Virus record (IMG/VR): IMGVR_UViG_3300034283_001962
Span: 1-64,000 of that record
Length of the DNA: 64,000 nucleotides
Reading direction: 5' to 3' (one strand)
From: a virus
The notes under the pieces were generated by a model. The model ran no database searches. It was not told where the DNA came from and was given only the letters and a program-made list of their open reading frames with translations. Shown here piece by piece: positions 43,502-50,986 of the stretch (its first letter is position 1; every line of letters starts with the position of its first letter). A program made the translations under genes and the position numbers.

Positions 43502-43799
43502 AAAAAGTGAAATTTTCCTATACTAGTAAGTATATATACTAACCTATATTCCTACTAACCTATATCTATATTTACAATATAACCTGCTACCCTTGAACCC
43601 TCCCCTCCCTCCACCCACAAAGTTAGAGGGTTTTATCTATAACTTCCAAATTTCATTTTTAATTTTTTTTCCAAATTTCAAATTTGATGTATATATCTAG
43701 GAGTACTGACCCACCCTTTTGAATACCCCTACCTAAAAATTGCAGTTGGCGGTAGTCCCCGTCAACATTTATTACATACTTTAAACTAAAAACAGTTTT
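43502..43799. other. Divergence region between minus and plus transcription
   Basis: About 300 nt without a gene. It holds AT-rich repeats of the form CCTACTAACCTATAT near 43550, a pyrimidine-rich block (TCCCCTCCCTCC) at 43600-43612 and the minus-strand promoter. I see no second clear promoter for the plus-strand 133-aa gene. Confidence 0.5.
43618..43650 (-). promoter_or_regulatory. Promoter for the methyltransferase/glycosyltransferase operon
   Basis: Minus strand TTTGGAAGTT, 21 nt, TAACTTTG: matches TTTG-N-TAnnTTTG and the same extended -33 box seen upstream of the tRNA groups. Confidence 0.75.
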
Positions 43800-44201
43800 A
43801 TGAACATTCTACAGATTGCATCCCTCAGTGAAAGCGGTAAAGTTGGTTACAACACAGCTAACGAAAGTTTCTTTATTCCGGAAAGGCTCCGTGAAGATAT
43901 TAAACCTTTGTCCTATGCGCTGGTTGTTGACCAGAAAATTAACCTGGTCTACAAAAATGCTGCTGGTGATTACACCGACGCTAATGGTAACGTGCTTGAT
44001 GCTGATGCAGACCCAATCCAAACGGGTGAAACAGACATCAGGAAGACAATCAGCTTCGTCGGCTCATTTGCTGATTGCGTTAAAGCCAAGAATCAGCCTG
44101 CTATTCTTGCTAAAGCAGAAAGTAAGCTTATTGATAAGCTTGCTGATGACGCTATGGCTGAATTCGGCTTGACCGCAGAGCAAATGGATGCAACGATTTA
44201 A
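43800..44201 (+). CDS. Unknown protein, 133 aa, with distinct composition
   Basis: Starts MNILQIASLSESGKVGYNTANESFFIPERLREDIKPLSYALVVDQKINLVYKN; acidic middle (DYTDANGNVLDADADPIQTGETD) and helical end. GC content and codon use differ visibly from the AT-rich genes around it. Single gene between the divergence region and a strong terminator, suggesting high, separate expression. No family recognised. Confidence 0.65.
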   Translation: MNILQIASLSESGKVGYNTANESFFIPERLREDIKPLSYALVVDQKINLVYKNAAGDYTDANGNVLDADADPIQTGETDIRKTISFVGSFADCVKAKNQPAILAKAESKLIDKLADDAMAEFGLTAEQMDATI

Positions 44202-44214
44202 TCGTTGTTTCTTT

Positions 44215-44257
44215 AGGAAGGGTGCATCAATTCGGTGCATCCTTCCTTTTATTTTTT
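44215..44257 (+). terminator. Terminator of the 133-aa gene
   Basis: AGGAAGG-GTGCAT / ATGCACC-type stem closed by CCTTCCT with a TTCG-containing loop, then TTTTATTTTTT. Confidence 0.8.
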
Positions 44258-44430
44258 ACTGGCAGGTGTTAAGGCCAGTGCGTTGCTTAATTGCAGGTCA
44301 CCATGACATCCGAAGTTTTCGGTGTTATCATGAGCATTCAAGATGCTTGTGATTGGGATTTCAGGTAAATCCAGCACCAATACGAATTAGTAATACTGTA
44401 TTAGCTAAACGGCTAATACAGTATTTTTAT
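44258..44430 (+). ncRNA. Candidate structured ncRNA with five hairpins
   Basis: Consecutive stems: ACTGGC/GCCAGT (44258-44279), CATGA + CCGAA / TTCGG + TCATG (44302-44332), AGCAT/ATGCT (44333-44347), GGATTT/AAATCC (44356-44372) and a perfect 13-bp terminator stem ATACTGTATTAGC/GCTAATACAGTAT (44393-44424) followed by TTTTT. No convincing open frame covers it and base composition differs from the flanking AT-rich DNA. Function unknown; the promoter is not identified. Confidence 0.6.
44393..44428 (+). terminator. Strong terminator, 13-bp perfect stem
   Basis: ATACTGTATTAGC pairs with GCTAATACAGTAT around a 6-nt loop, then five T. Ends the candidate ncRNA. Confidence 0.85.
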
Positions 44431-44436
44431 ATGTAT

Positions 44437-44780
44437 GTATGTATATATGTATGTACATTTAGCTTAATTTCAATTGGTTTTCGTTGATTCATCTAATAAA
44501 TCCTCATTATATTAGATAATTTCTAAAGAGTGAAGTGTTTTCTCGGTGGTCAATTAGATAATATCTAATAAATGCTAGTTCTTATTGTAACTATTACCGA
44601 AGCTGGGATATATATGTATAATATATATTAATAAGGCAGGAGAACTAACATTTAGTACCACAACTAATTGATATTCAAGTAAATATATATTTATTTGTGT
44701 ATGCATTTGTGATGAGGTGGTTATACGATACAGAAACTGTCATTTATTGACTAACGATAAATATTTATCTTTTAATATAC
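44437..44780. repeat. AT-rich region with TATG repeats and four ATTAGAT boxes
   Basis: TATG tandem units at 44431-44456. ATCTAAT at 44491-44497 and 44563-44569, ATTAGAT at 44511-44517 and 44553-44559: four copies of one heptamer in alternating orientation within 80 bp, the last two forming a 7-bp palindrome around AAT. No gene is visible. Could be an operator or a replication origin. Confidence 0.5.
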
Positions 44781-44793
44781 TAATATAGCATTA
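44781..44793 (+). repeat. TAATATAGCATTA motif before a mini-gene
   Basis: TAATATAGCATTA runs into ATGG here and again at 45270-45282, forming a shared leader directly before two start codons. Confidence 0.4.
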
Positions 44794-44879
44794 TGGAACT
44801 ATTTATTAGTGATATACCATCTATTTATCACATAGATCCTTCTTTTCTTATTTTGATCCTCCAGATGATTATTAATTAA
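44793..44879 (+). CDS. Possible 28-aa peptide
   Basis: ATG to TAA codes MELFISDIPSIYHIDPSFLI plus LILQMIIN. It has the same AATATAGCATTATGG leader as the 76-aa gene at 45282, the only argument for its reality. Function unknown. Confidence 0.3.
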   Translation: MELFISDIPSIYHIDPSFLILILQMIIN

Positions 44880-44898
44880 TTTATTAAATAGTTTAAAA

Positions 44899-45177
44899 AT
44901 GAAAAAATTATCAGCTATTCTGTTTATTATTGCTATTACTCTGCTTATTTATGGCTTATGTATGATATTCTTTGTTGTTAAAGGAACAGATAAAGAGCTG
45001 TTATTGAGTATAATGGGATCATTCTTTATTGTTTCTTGTGGTCTATTTATTGATTCTTACAGTGATGTGTACCATTCAGCTGAGATGAAATATAAAAGAA
45101 AGATAAGAATAAAAAGTTCTATAATAGCTTGTGTTCTCTCATTTGGTACATTTGTTATAATATGGTTAAAGTATTAG
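44899..45177 (+). CDS. Small membrane protein, 92 aa
   Basis: Three hydrophobic segments: residues 4-28 (LSAILFIIAITLLIYGLCMIFFVV), 34-52 (LLLSIMGSFFIVSCGLFI) and 75-90. A short basic loop (KYKRKIRIK) lies between. No homology recognised. Followed by a hairpin at 45184-45203. Confidence 0.55.
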   Translation: MKKLSAILFIIAITLLIYGLCMIFFVVKGTDKELLLSIMGSFFIVSCGLFIDSYSDVYHSAEMKYKRKIRIKSSIIACVLSFGTFVIIWLKY

Positions 45178-45183
45178 AAAGAT

Positions 45184-45208
45184 AAGAGCCTGAAATAGCT
45201 CTTTCTTT
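45184..45208 (+). terminator. Weak terminator, copy 1
   Basis: AAGAGC-CTGAAATA-GCTCTT then TCTTTC. Nearly the same sequence recurs at 45535-45567 after the next gene, so this is a duplicated terminator cassette. Confidence 0.55.
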
Positions 45209-45281
45209 CGTAGAACTATTGTTCTATCTGATAATGGTGTAATTGAGCACCGAAACAGAAAACCCCAATTAATATAGCATT

Positions 45282-45512
45282 ATGGCTACTAAAGGACTTA
45301 AATCATTGATATTTCCACCATTAGTAGATAATAAATATCATGTATCCTGGGGTACATCTAATGGCGTTGTTGGTGTAGTTGTTTCTATTGATACTGTTAA
45401 TAAGACAGTAGTAATGAAATCTCCACGTACTCATATACATTGGAAAAATCCTGTTAAATGGAGTGATCTTAGATATATTCGTAGAGAAGAACATAAACTA
45501 TTTAAAAAGTAA
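45282..45512 (+). CDS. Unknown protein, 76 aa
   Basis: Starts MATKGLKSLIFPPLVDNKYHVSWGTSNGVVGVVVSIDTVNKTVVMKSPRTHIHWKNPVKW. Beta-rich, SH3-like pattern with a basic C-terminus. Directly preceded by the TAATATAGCATTA motif. Function unknown. Confidence 0.5.
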   Translation: MATKGLKSLIFPPLVDNKYHVSWGTSNGVVGVVVSIDTVNKTVVMKSPRTHIHWKNPVKWSDLRYIRREEHKLFKK

Positions 45513-45534
45513 ATATTCGGATGGTAAGACTATT

Positions 45535-45567
45535 AAAGAGCTTGAAATAGCTCTTTACACTTTTTTT
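45535..45567 (+). terminator. Terminator, copy 2
   Basis: AAAGAGC-TTGAAATA-GCTCTTT followed by ACAC and seven T. Confidence 0.7.
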
Positions 45568-45581
45568 CTAAATAATATATT

Positions 45582-45797
45582 ATGAAAATATTACGTAGAC
45601 TTATACTTTGGGTATCTATTAGTAGTGTACCAACATGTGTAGTAATACTTGTTTGGTTGTTATCTTTTCAATCATTTGAATTGTTAGCTGTAGTAAGAGA
45701 TGAAGTAACTATTAAAATAAGTACCTTTTTTACTTTAGCAGGTTTGATTGCTGCTATAATATTACCTAATGAGATGATTGAAGATATGATATCTTAA
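45582..45797 (+). CDS. Small membrane protein, 71 aa
   Basis: Two membrane segments: LILWVSISSVPTCVVILVWLLSF (about residues 7-29) and FTLAGLIAAIILPNEM (about 50-66). No family recognised; one of several tiny membrane proteins in this early region. Confidence 0.5.
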   Translation: MKILRRLILWVSISSVPTCVVILVWLLSFQSFELLAVVRDEVTIKISTFFTLAGLIAAIILPNEMIEDMIS

Positions 45798-45898
45798 TTA
45801 AATAATATATATTAAAATATAAAAACTAATCTATGTACGGTTATAATTTTAGATATTACAATAGATAGAATAACTGATCTATTAAAATAAAAATTGAT

Positions 45899-46165
45899 AT
45901 GGAATACAAAGTTCAAATAACCGATGAAGCTGGCAATGTTCAGCAATACGTTGTTAGCCGTAGTTCTTCTTCCGAAGATAAAAGTTTAAATGACTTCATT
46001 TTAGAAGCATTACGAATTTCAGAAGATAAACGAAAGCTACCATTAAAAACACAATGTCCAAACGGATTAGAGGTTTATCCTTCAATTAAAATGAAGTTTG
46101 AAAACTATGGCAGTCCGATACTTGGTGATAAGTTAGAAGCAATGTACATCACTTGGCGTGATTAG
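45899..46165 (+). CDS. Unknown protein, 88 aa
   Basis: Starts MEYKVQITDEAGNVQQYVVSRSSSSEDKSLNDFILEALRISEDKRKLP. A strand-rich N-terminus and helical middle; no known domain. Codon use is slightly less AT-biased than its neighbours. Confidence 0.55.
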   Translation: MEYKVQITDEAGNVQQYVVSRSSSSEDKSLNDFILEALRISEDKRKLPLKTQCPNGLEVYPSIKMKFENYGSPILGDKLEAMYITWRD

Positions 46166-46319
46166 AATTACGGCTAACATTGTATAGCTGAAAAATGCTT
46201 CGCAGGTTGAGATGTACATTAGATCTGCGGTTATCTTGAATTAACAAGTATATTTTGGATTAAATAGTAAGTATTCAACTGAGTGCAGAAGAGGTAATAA
46301 TTGTAAAAATAAATAAATT

Positions 46320-47336
46320 ATGAAAAACATATATGTTATATCAACAGATAAACCAAGTAGACTATACAAGACAAGGAATAAATTCTATTTAGAACCGTAC
46401 CCTGATAAATCCGTCATTGCTGGTAATCAAAATATCTACATCAGTAATGATGAAGAAATTAAAGAAGGGGATTATATAGGTTATCCAACTTTAAATAATT
46501 GGGTTCCTATTAAATATTTGGGTGGTGATTTAATAGGTAGTGAGAAAAAAATCATCCTAACAACAGACCAAGACCTTATCAAAGATGGTATTCAAGCTAT
46601 TGATGATGAGTTCTTAGAATGGTTTGCTAAGAATCCAAGTTGTGAATATGTTAAGATTGATAAGTTAGTTTTTTATGAGCATAAAAATTACAAAATCATC
46701 ATTCCAAAAAAAGAAGCTAAACAAGAAAATTGTTGTACTCCAATAGGTCAAATTAAAAGATATGTTGATTGTGTAGGATGTGACAGAAAACCTAAACAAG
46801 AAATAGTAGGATATAGACTAAATTCAAACATAAGTAGGGTAATGGTTGACAGAGTTTTACAATATTCAATGCCTAATTGGAATGATAAAGATAAATCTGT
46901 ATATTTTATTAGAGGTCATGTTGGAGGTTCTTTAGTTGCAAAGATGAAAGAATTAAAAGTTCTTGATTTATGGTTTACTCCTATTTACGAATCAGAAGAA
47001 GTTAAAAGTGATTGGATAAAAGAACATCATATTGACTATTACAAAAAAGAAGGTATGATGGCTGATAAACCTTTACAAGAAACACTTGAAGAAGTTGCTA
47101 AAAGATTATATGAATATCAATCTCAAAACCCACCCTACACAATTATTACACCAAAAGCTAAAATAGAAGGATTTATTGCAGGTGCTAAATGGCAAGCAGA
47201 GAGAAGTTATAGTGAGGAAGATTTAATTAGTTTTGCACACTTTTATTTTAAAGAAGAATTTAATTCAACAATGCAAACTTCTAAATCAACAGATGAAATC
47301 TTTAAAGAATGGTTTGAACAATTTAAAAAGAAATAG
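46320..47336 (+). CDS. Conserved Bacteroidota-phage protein of unknown function, 338 aa
   Basis: The segment KIILTTDQDLIKDGIQAIDDEFLEWFAKNPSCEYVKI (about residues 78-114) is a block I recognise from many hypothetical proteins of Flavobacteriia/Bacteroidetes phages, supporting the host guess. A CxxC region (CCTPIGQIKRYVDCVGCDRKPKQE) follows. The C-terminus (LQETLEEVAKRLYEYQSQNPPYTIITPKAKIEGFIAGAKWQAERSYSEEDLISF) is also common in such proteins, so this may be a mosaic. Function unknown. Confidence 0.65.
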   Translation: MKNIYVISTDKPSRLYKTRNKFYLEPYPDKSVIAGNQNIYISNDEEIKEGDYIGYPTLNNWVPIKYLGGDLIGSEKKIILTTDQDLIKDGIQAIDDEFLEWFAKNPSCEYVKIDKLVFYEHKNYKIIIPKKEAKQENCCTPIGQIKRYVDCVGCDRKPKQEIVGYRLNSNISRVMVDRVLQYSMPNWNDKDKSVYFIRGHVGGSLVAKMKELKVLDLWFTPIYESEEVKSDWIKEHHIDYYKKEGMMADKPLQETLEEVAKRLYEYQSQNPPYTIITPKAKIEGFIAGAKWQAERSYSEEDLISFAHFYFKEEFNSTMQTSKSTDEIFKEWFEQFKKK

Positions 47337-47340
47337 GATT

Positions 47341-47562
47341 ATGAAAGCTTCTATACCGATAGTTGTAAAATTGAAAGAACAAATTAAAGTTCTTAAAAAA
47401 GAAAAAGCTCAATTTGAATCAATTAAACAAGTTTATAAAAAAGCTTATGAAGAATTAAATTGTTATTTTGACTCTATTTCAGATGAAGAACAACCTAAAG
47501 TTGCTAAAAAATTAGATAAAATCTTTAAAAATAATGGAAGCTTAAAGAATGAAAGAACTTAA
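47341..47562 (+). CDS. Coiled-coil protein, 73 aa
   Basis: Start taken at 47341, 4 nt after the previous stop, rather than an earlier frame start inside the 338-aa gene. Starts MKASIPIVVKLKEQIKVLKKEKAQFESIKQVYKKAYEEL; a basic coiled coil. Function unknown. Confidence 0.5.
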   Translation: MKASIPIVVKLKEQIKVLKKEKAQFESIKQVYKKAYEELNCYFDSISDEEQPKVAKKLDKIFKNNGSLKNERT

Positions 47563-47620
47563 ACAAATTAAATGTTATTGTGGTCATACAATATATTGTG
47601 ATTATAGTTCTTTAAAATAA
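47549..47620 (+). CDS. Cys-rich 23-aa peptide, possible N-terminal piece of a broken gene
   Basis: MKELKQIKCYCGHTIYCDYS plus SLK, then TAA. The same frame continues after the stop to 47686 as PQPDVDTSIEEYHGPENYPAP, so this may be a 46-codon gene with one in-frame stop. The NYPA tail recurs downstream at about 48060-48086. Confidence 0.35.
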   Translation: MKELKQIKCYCGHTIYCDYSSLK

Positions 47621-47697
47621 CCTCAACCAGATGTTGATACATCAATTGAGGAGTATCATGGTCCTGAAAATTATCCTGCACCATAAAAGTATTAATC

Positions 47698-48058
47698 ATG
47701 AAAGGTAAAAAAAAGAAATATAAAAAATGAAGAGTTTTTAATTGATAAAGAATTAGAAAAAGAAAAGAAAGAATTAGAAAAAAAAGAGTTTAAAGCACAG
47801 GTCAATCCTCTTAAAATAAAAATATTTACTGAATTATGTAATTCATTACATAAACATACATTTTTACACCAATATCATATTATCGGTTCTTTAATGAAAG
47901 ATCTAGAAGGAAAAATAAGTCCTAGAACAGGAGATGTTGACGATGATTATATAACTGATTTATATAATATTTTAGGTCATATTGATATTGCTTGTCAAGA
48001 TGAAAGTTTCTTTGGTAAGTGGATACAAGATCAATTAGAAATGATATTTGAGCTTTAA
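47698..48058 (+). pseudogene. Frameshifted gene, about 119 aa, A8 homopolymer at the break
   Basis: ATG AAA GGT is followed by eight A. In the starting frame translation stops after ten codons, but with one A fewer the frame continues through NEEFLIDKELEKEKKELEKKEFKAQVNPLKIKIFTELCNSLHKHTFLHQYHIIGSLMKD to a TAA at 48056-48058. Either a sequencing or true frameshift, or slippage on A8. The C-terminal half is clearly protein-like. Confidence 0.55.
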
Positions 48059-48097
48059 TGGTCCTAAGAATTATCCTGCATCATAAAATGATTTAAT

Positions 48098-48586
48098 ATG
48101 AAAGTAGAGATACCTAATAAGATTTGTTCTCATTGTGGTAGTACTACTTGGAATAAAGTAAAAACATATAAAAGTTTATTTAATAAACCTTATAAATATA
48201 AATGTAATACATGTACAAATAGAAAAAGAAGAGAAAAAAGAATACCTATTCCTAGACTTCCTAGACTTAATTATAAAGTTTTAAGTGATGAAAAAACTTC
48301 ATTAAAACATCTATATAAAGATATTTTGACTGAAGAACAATTTAAAACATATATCAAATATAGGAGTGTACATTTTAAAAGATTGTTAGAAAGAAAAAAG
48401 AGAAAAATAGCATATTATAAAGCTTCAACTCAATTAAAAGGTACAGGTTTTCGTAAACTAGTAGCTAGATCATTAGGTATACATAGAACTGAAGTTACTA
48501 TTAATCAAGAAGAAAAATATCGTATTTATTTACAAACTTTAAGACAATGGAAAAAAATAATCAAACAATCACAACAGTCCCAGTAG
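48098..48586 (+). CDS. Zinc-finger protein with basic helices, 162 aa
   Basis: Residues 11-44 hold two CxxC pairs (CSHCGSTTWNKVKTYKSLFNKPYKYKCNTC), a zinc ribbon. The rest is very basic and helical, with TGFRKLVARSLGIHRTEVTINQEEKY, perhaps a helix-turn-helix. DNA- or RNA-binding is likely. It overlaps the next gene by 40 nt. Confidence 0.6.
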   Translation: MKVEIPNKICSHCGSTTWNKVKTYKSLFNKPYKYKCNTCTNRKRREKRIPIPRLPRLNYKVLSDEKTSLKHLYKDILTEEQFKTYIKYRSVHFKRLLERKKRKIAYYKASTQLKGTGFRKLVARSLGIHRTEVTINQEEKYRIYLQTLRQWKKIIKQSQQSQ

Positions 48587-48750
48587 ATAAACTAAAAGTT
48601 ATTGAAGATAAGTCTTTTAATGTAGGTAACAAATGTATGGATATTTGGGAGAAAACTGGTGATAATAATACTTTAAGAATGGCTGTATCTACATTTCGTA
48701 CATCAATGCAAGCTATAAGAGATCAATCCAGATATAAATCAAATAAGTAA
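48547..48750 (+). CDS. Unknown protein, 67 aa
   Basis: Starts MEKNNQTITTVPVDKLKVIEDKSFNVGNKCMDIWEKTGDNNTLRMAVSTFRTSMQAIRDQ. The second half is helical. Overlap with the zinc-finger gene suggests coupling. No family recognised. Confidence 0.5.
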   Translation: MEKNNQTITTVPVDKLKVIEDKSFNVGNKCMDIWEKTGDNNTLRMAVSTFRTSMQAIRDQSRYKSNK

Positions 48751-48752
48751 TT

Positions 48753-48980
48753 ATGAGTGATGTAATATATGCTTCAGGTATGTATGGCAAAGGTCGTGGT
48801 GTGTTAACTAGGTTACGCACCACGATAGCTGGTAATAAGTTCTGGTGGGATATAGCATGTTATAACAAACGATTTAATACCATACAAGAAGCAATATCTG
48901 AGATATCTGTAGACTTTGCACCATTTGAGTTAATATCTGATAAACCTCATCTGTTAATAGATAAAAGAAAAGAATTATGA
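48753..48980 (+). CDS. Unknown protein, 75 aa
   Basis: Starts MSDVIYASGMYGKGRGVLTRLRTTIAGNKFWWDIACYNKRFNTIQEAI. No known motif. Ends in a 4-nt overlap with the phosphoesterase. Confidence 0.5.
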   Translation: MSDVIYASGMYGKGRGVLTRLRTTIAGNKFWWDIACYNKRFNTIQEAISEISVDFAPFELISDKPHLLIDKRKEL

Positions 48981-49600
48981 GATTAGAACTGCCAGCAAAT
49001 AGAACCTTTTTTACCTCAGATCCTCATTTTCACCATACTAATATCTGTAAAGGTATTAGTAAATGGAGTGATAAGGAATCATGCCGTCCATATGCATCAT
49101 TAGATGAAATGAACAATGAATTAGTTAAAATGATGAATGTAGCTGATGTATATGATCATATTGTTTGTTTAGGTGATTGGTCATTTGGTGGTATTGAACA
49201 AATAACTAGGTTTAGAAATCAAATTAGATGTCAGAATATATATCTAGTTTTAGGTAACCATGACCATCATATTGCTAATACATCTAATACTGATATTAGA
49301 CAGCTATTTGCCACTATAGATAAAAGACTACATATAGTATTAGATAAACAAAATATTATATGTGATCATTATCCTATTATTTCTTGGGAAAATATGAATA
49401 AAGGATGGTGGCACTTACATGGTCATGTACATTTACCTCCAAAATATGCTTTAAACAAAGGTAAATCAATGGATGTAGGTGTTGATGGTTCTAGTATGAA
49501 TTTGTATACTTTTAAAATGTTACAAAGCATATTAGATAACCAACCTATTTCAATAAATGTATTAGCTAAAGATCATCATTTAAAAGAGGTAAACTACTAA
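48977..49600 (+). CDS. Calcineurin-like metallophosphoesterase, 207 aa
   Basis: Complete small phosphoesterase signature: SDPHFHHTNIC (about 14-24), CLGDWSFGG (about 64-72), LGNHDHH (about 96-102), CDHYPIISWE (about 131-140) and HGHVHLPP (about 149-156). Family members of this size hydrolyse phosphodiesters such as cyclic nucleotides or act on DNA ends. A role against cyclic-oligonucleotide defence is possible, but the substrate is not visible from sequence. Confidence 0.8.
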   Translation: MRLELPANRTFFTSDPHFHHTNICKGISKWSDKESCRPYASLDEMNNELVKMMNVADVYDHIVCLGDWSFGGIEQITRFRNQIRCQNIYLVLGNHDHHIANTSNTDIRQLFATIDKRLHIVLDKQNIICDHYPIISWENMNKGWWHLHGHVHLPPKYALNKGKSMDVGVDGSSMNLYTFKMLQSILDNQPISINVLAKDHHLKEVNY

Positions 49601-49619
49601 ATCACTAAATAAAGTTATT

Positions 49620-49910
49620 ATGAAACTTTCATCATCTGTCTTTGTAATTCTTTTTGTTATATTTTATATTTGTAGTTTAATTTGTATTTTAAGTAAATCA
49701 ACAACAGATAACTTTCTTTACATAAAAATATTAGAAGTATTAAGTATTATTTTATGTTTTATTACTATTTTTTGTGGATTTCAGTATAGATATGTAAAAA
49801 TGAAAGAAGAAAGAGATTTATATAGAAAAGCATTTATAAAAGAATGGCAAAAAAATTATATTCGTAGTATAATTAATGAAGAGACCGAAGCACATTTATA
49901 TGTAAATTAA
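49620..49910 (+). CDS. Small membrane protein, 96 aa
   Basis: Two membrane segments: SVFVILFVIFYICSLICIL (residues 6-24) and LEVLSIILCFITIFCGF (about 37-53), then a basic/acidic cytoplasmic tail. No family recognised. Confidence 0.5.
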   Translation: MKLSSSVFVILFVIFYICSLICILSKSTTDNFLYIKILEVLSIILCFITIFCGFQYRYVKMKEERDLYRKAFIKEWQKNYIRSIINEETEAHLYVN

Positions 49911-49921
49911 AAGAATTAAAA

Positions 49922-50023
49922 ATGAAAAGTAAAAAATTAGAAGTAATAGCAAGCAGCATATTAATGATTAGCTTTATTTCTATAATATGTTTATTATTAC
50001 ACTTACTTAAAAAATTAAACTAA
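49922..50023 (+). CDS. Single-pass membrane peptide, 33 aa
   Basis: ATG at 49922, TAA at 50021-50023, with the next ATG immediately following. Reads MKSKKLEVIASSILMISFIS then IICLLLHLLKKLN: basic ends around one hydrophobic helix. Could be a tiny toxin, holin-like or regulatory peptide. Confidence 0.4.
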   Translation: MKSKKLEVIASSILMISFISIICLLLHLLKKLN

Positions 50024-50446
50024 ATGGAAAAAAGTATTTCAATTCCAAGAACTGTTCTTGCTAAGTTGTATATGATGGCTAATGTATCAGTACATAATAA
50101 TTATAAGCAATACTGTTTTCGTATTAAAGAAATTATGGCAAATCATTCACCATTTGCAGATTTTTTTAATATACCTGAAAAAGAAATTAAAGAAGTAATG
50201 CTTTCTCCTAATATTTGTGAAGATGCAAAGATTCTTCTTGAAAAGTATATACCAAATAAAACCTTAGATAAGTATCATAGATTTAATGATGGTATATTAA
50301 GTGCAGATTGTGAAGGAATATTTATTGGAAAAGAAGCAGCACCTGTTGGTTTTATTCACAAATGTATTATATTTGAAACTTGTAATTATGAAATGATTGT
50401 TGAAAAAGAAAATAATTATACAATAATTAAGTTTAAAATTATTTAA
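50024..50446 (+). CDS. Unknown protein, 140 aa
   Basis: Starts MEKSISIPRTVLAKLYMMANVSVHNNYKQYCFRIKEIMANHSPFADFFN. Mixed alpha/beta with no motif I recognise. Begins directly at the previous stop codon. Confidence 0.5.
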   Translation: MEKSISIPRTVLAKLYMMANVSVHNNYKQYCFRIKEIMANHSPFADFFNIPEKEIKEVMLSPNICEDAKILLEKYIPNKTLDKYHRFNDGILSADCEGIFIGKEAAPVGFIHKCIIFETCNYEMIVEKENNYTIIKFKII

Positions 50447-50467
50447 TTTTATAAAAATCTAAGTAAA

Positions 50468-50632
50468 ATGAGAGTTTTAGTAGTTAAACAAAAAGAAAAG
50501 AAAGAGAATTTTGAAAAGACAGCTAAAGATCTTAAATTGAAAGACAAAAAGTATAATAAACAAAAAGCAAAAGTATTTAAAGAAACAATAATTAAGAAAG
50601 ATCGTCAAGGAAATCCTATTCTTTGGTATTGA
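50468..50632 (+). CDS. Lys-rich protein, 54 aa
   Basis: ATG at 50468, TGA at 50630-50632. Reads MRVLVVKQKEKKENFEKTAK, then further Lys-rich helix and IIKKDRQGNPILWY. Too short for most gene callers, but codon use is like its neighbours and the gap it fills is otherwise empty. Confidence 0.45.
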   Translation: MRVLVVKQKEKKENFEKTAKDLKLKDKKYNKQKAKVFKETIIKKDRQGNPILWY

Positions 50633-50665
50633 TCTTGTATTTTTTTAAAAAAACATAAGGGAAAA

Positions 50666-50986
50666 ATGGCTGAATTATCAATTAAACAGATTCTAGAATC
50701 AGAGAGTTATAAACACCAAAAAGATATAGTAAAACGTGCTATCAATAAAAATGTTACACCTTTAAAAATAGATAATGGTTTATTTGCACCAGCAAGGTTG
50801 GCAGATTTAAGAAGAGTATTAAGTGTAGATTATAATACATTTAAGAAAACAGATAGCGAAAAAGCAGAATTAAGTACTTTAAAAGACAGTTATATTAAAA
50901 AAATGAAGAAAAGTTTTCCTGATTGGACTCAAAAAACGTCAGGTAAAATTAAATTCTTACAGTTTCATACTAAAAGTATATGGTAG
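50666..50986 (+). CDS. Unknown basic protein, 106 aa
   Basis: Starts MAELSIKQILESESYKHQKDIVKRAINKNVTPLKIDNGLFAPARLADLRRVLSVDYNTFKK. Helical, basic, possibly nucleic-acid binding. Overlaps the next gene by 7 nt. Confidence 0.5.
   Translation: MAELSIKQILESESYKHQKDIVKRAINKNVTPLKIDNGLFAPARLADLRRVLSVDYNTFKKTDSEKAELSTLKDSYIKKMKKSFPDWTQKTSGKIKFLQFHTKSIW

Noticed and set aside
44793-44879. Firm gene call for the 28-aa peptide
   Set aside because: Only the shared leader supports it; kept at low confidence.
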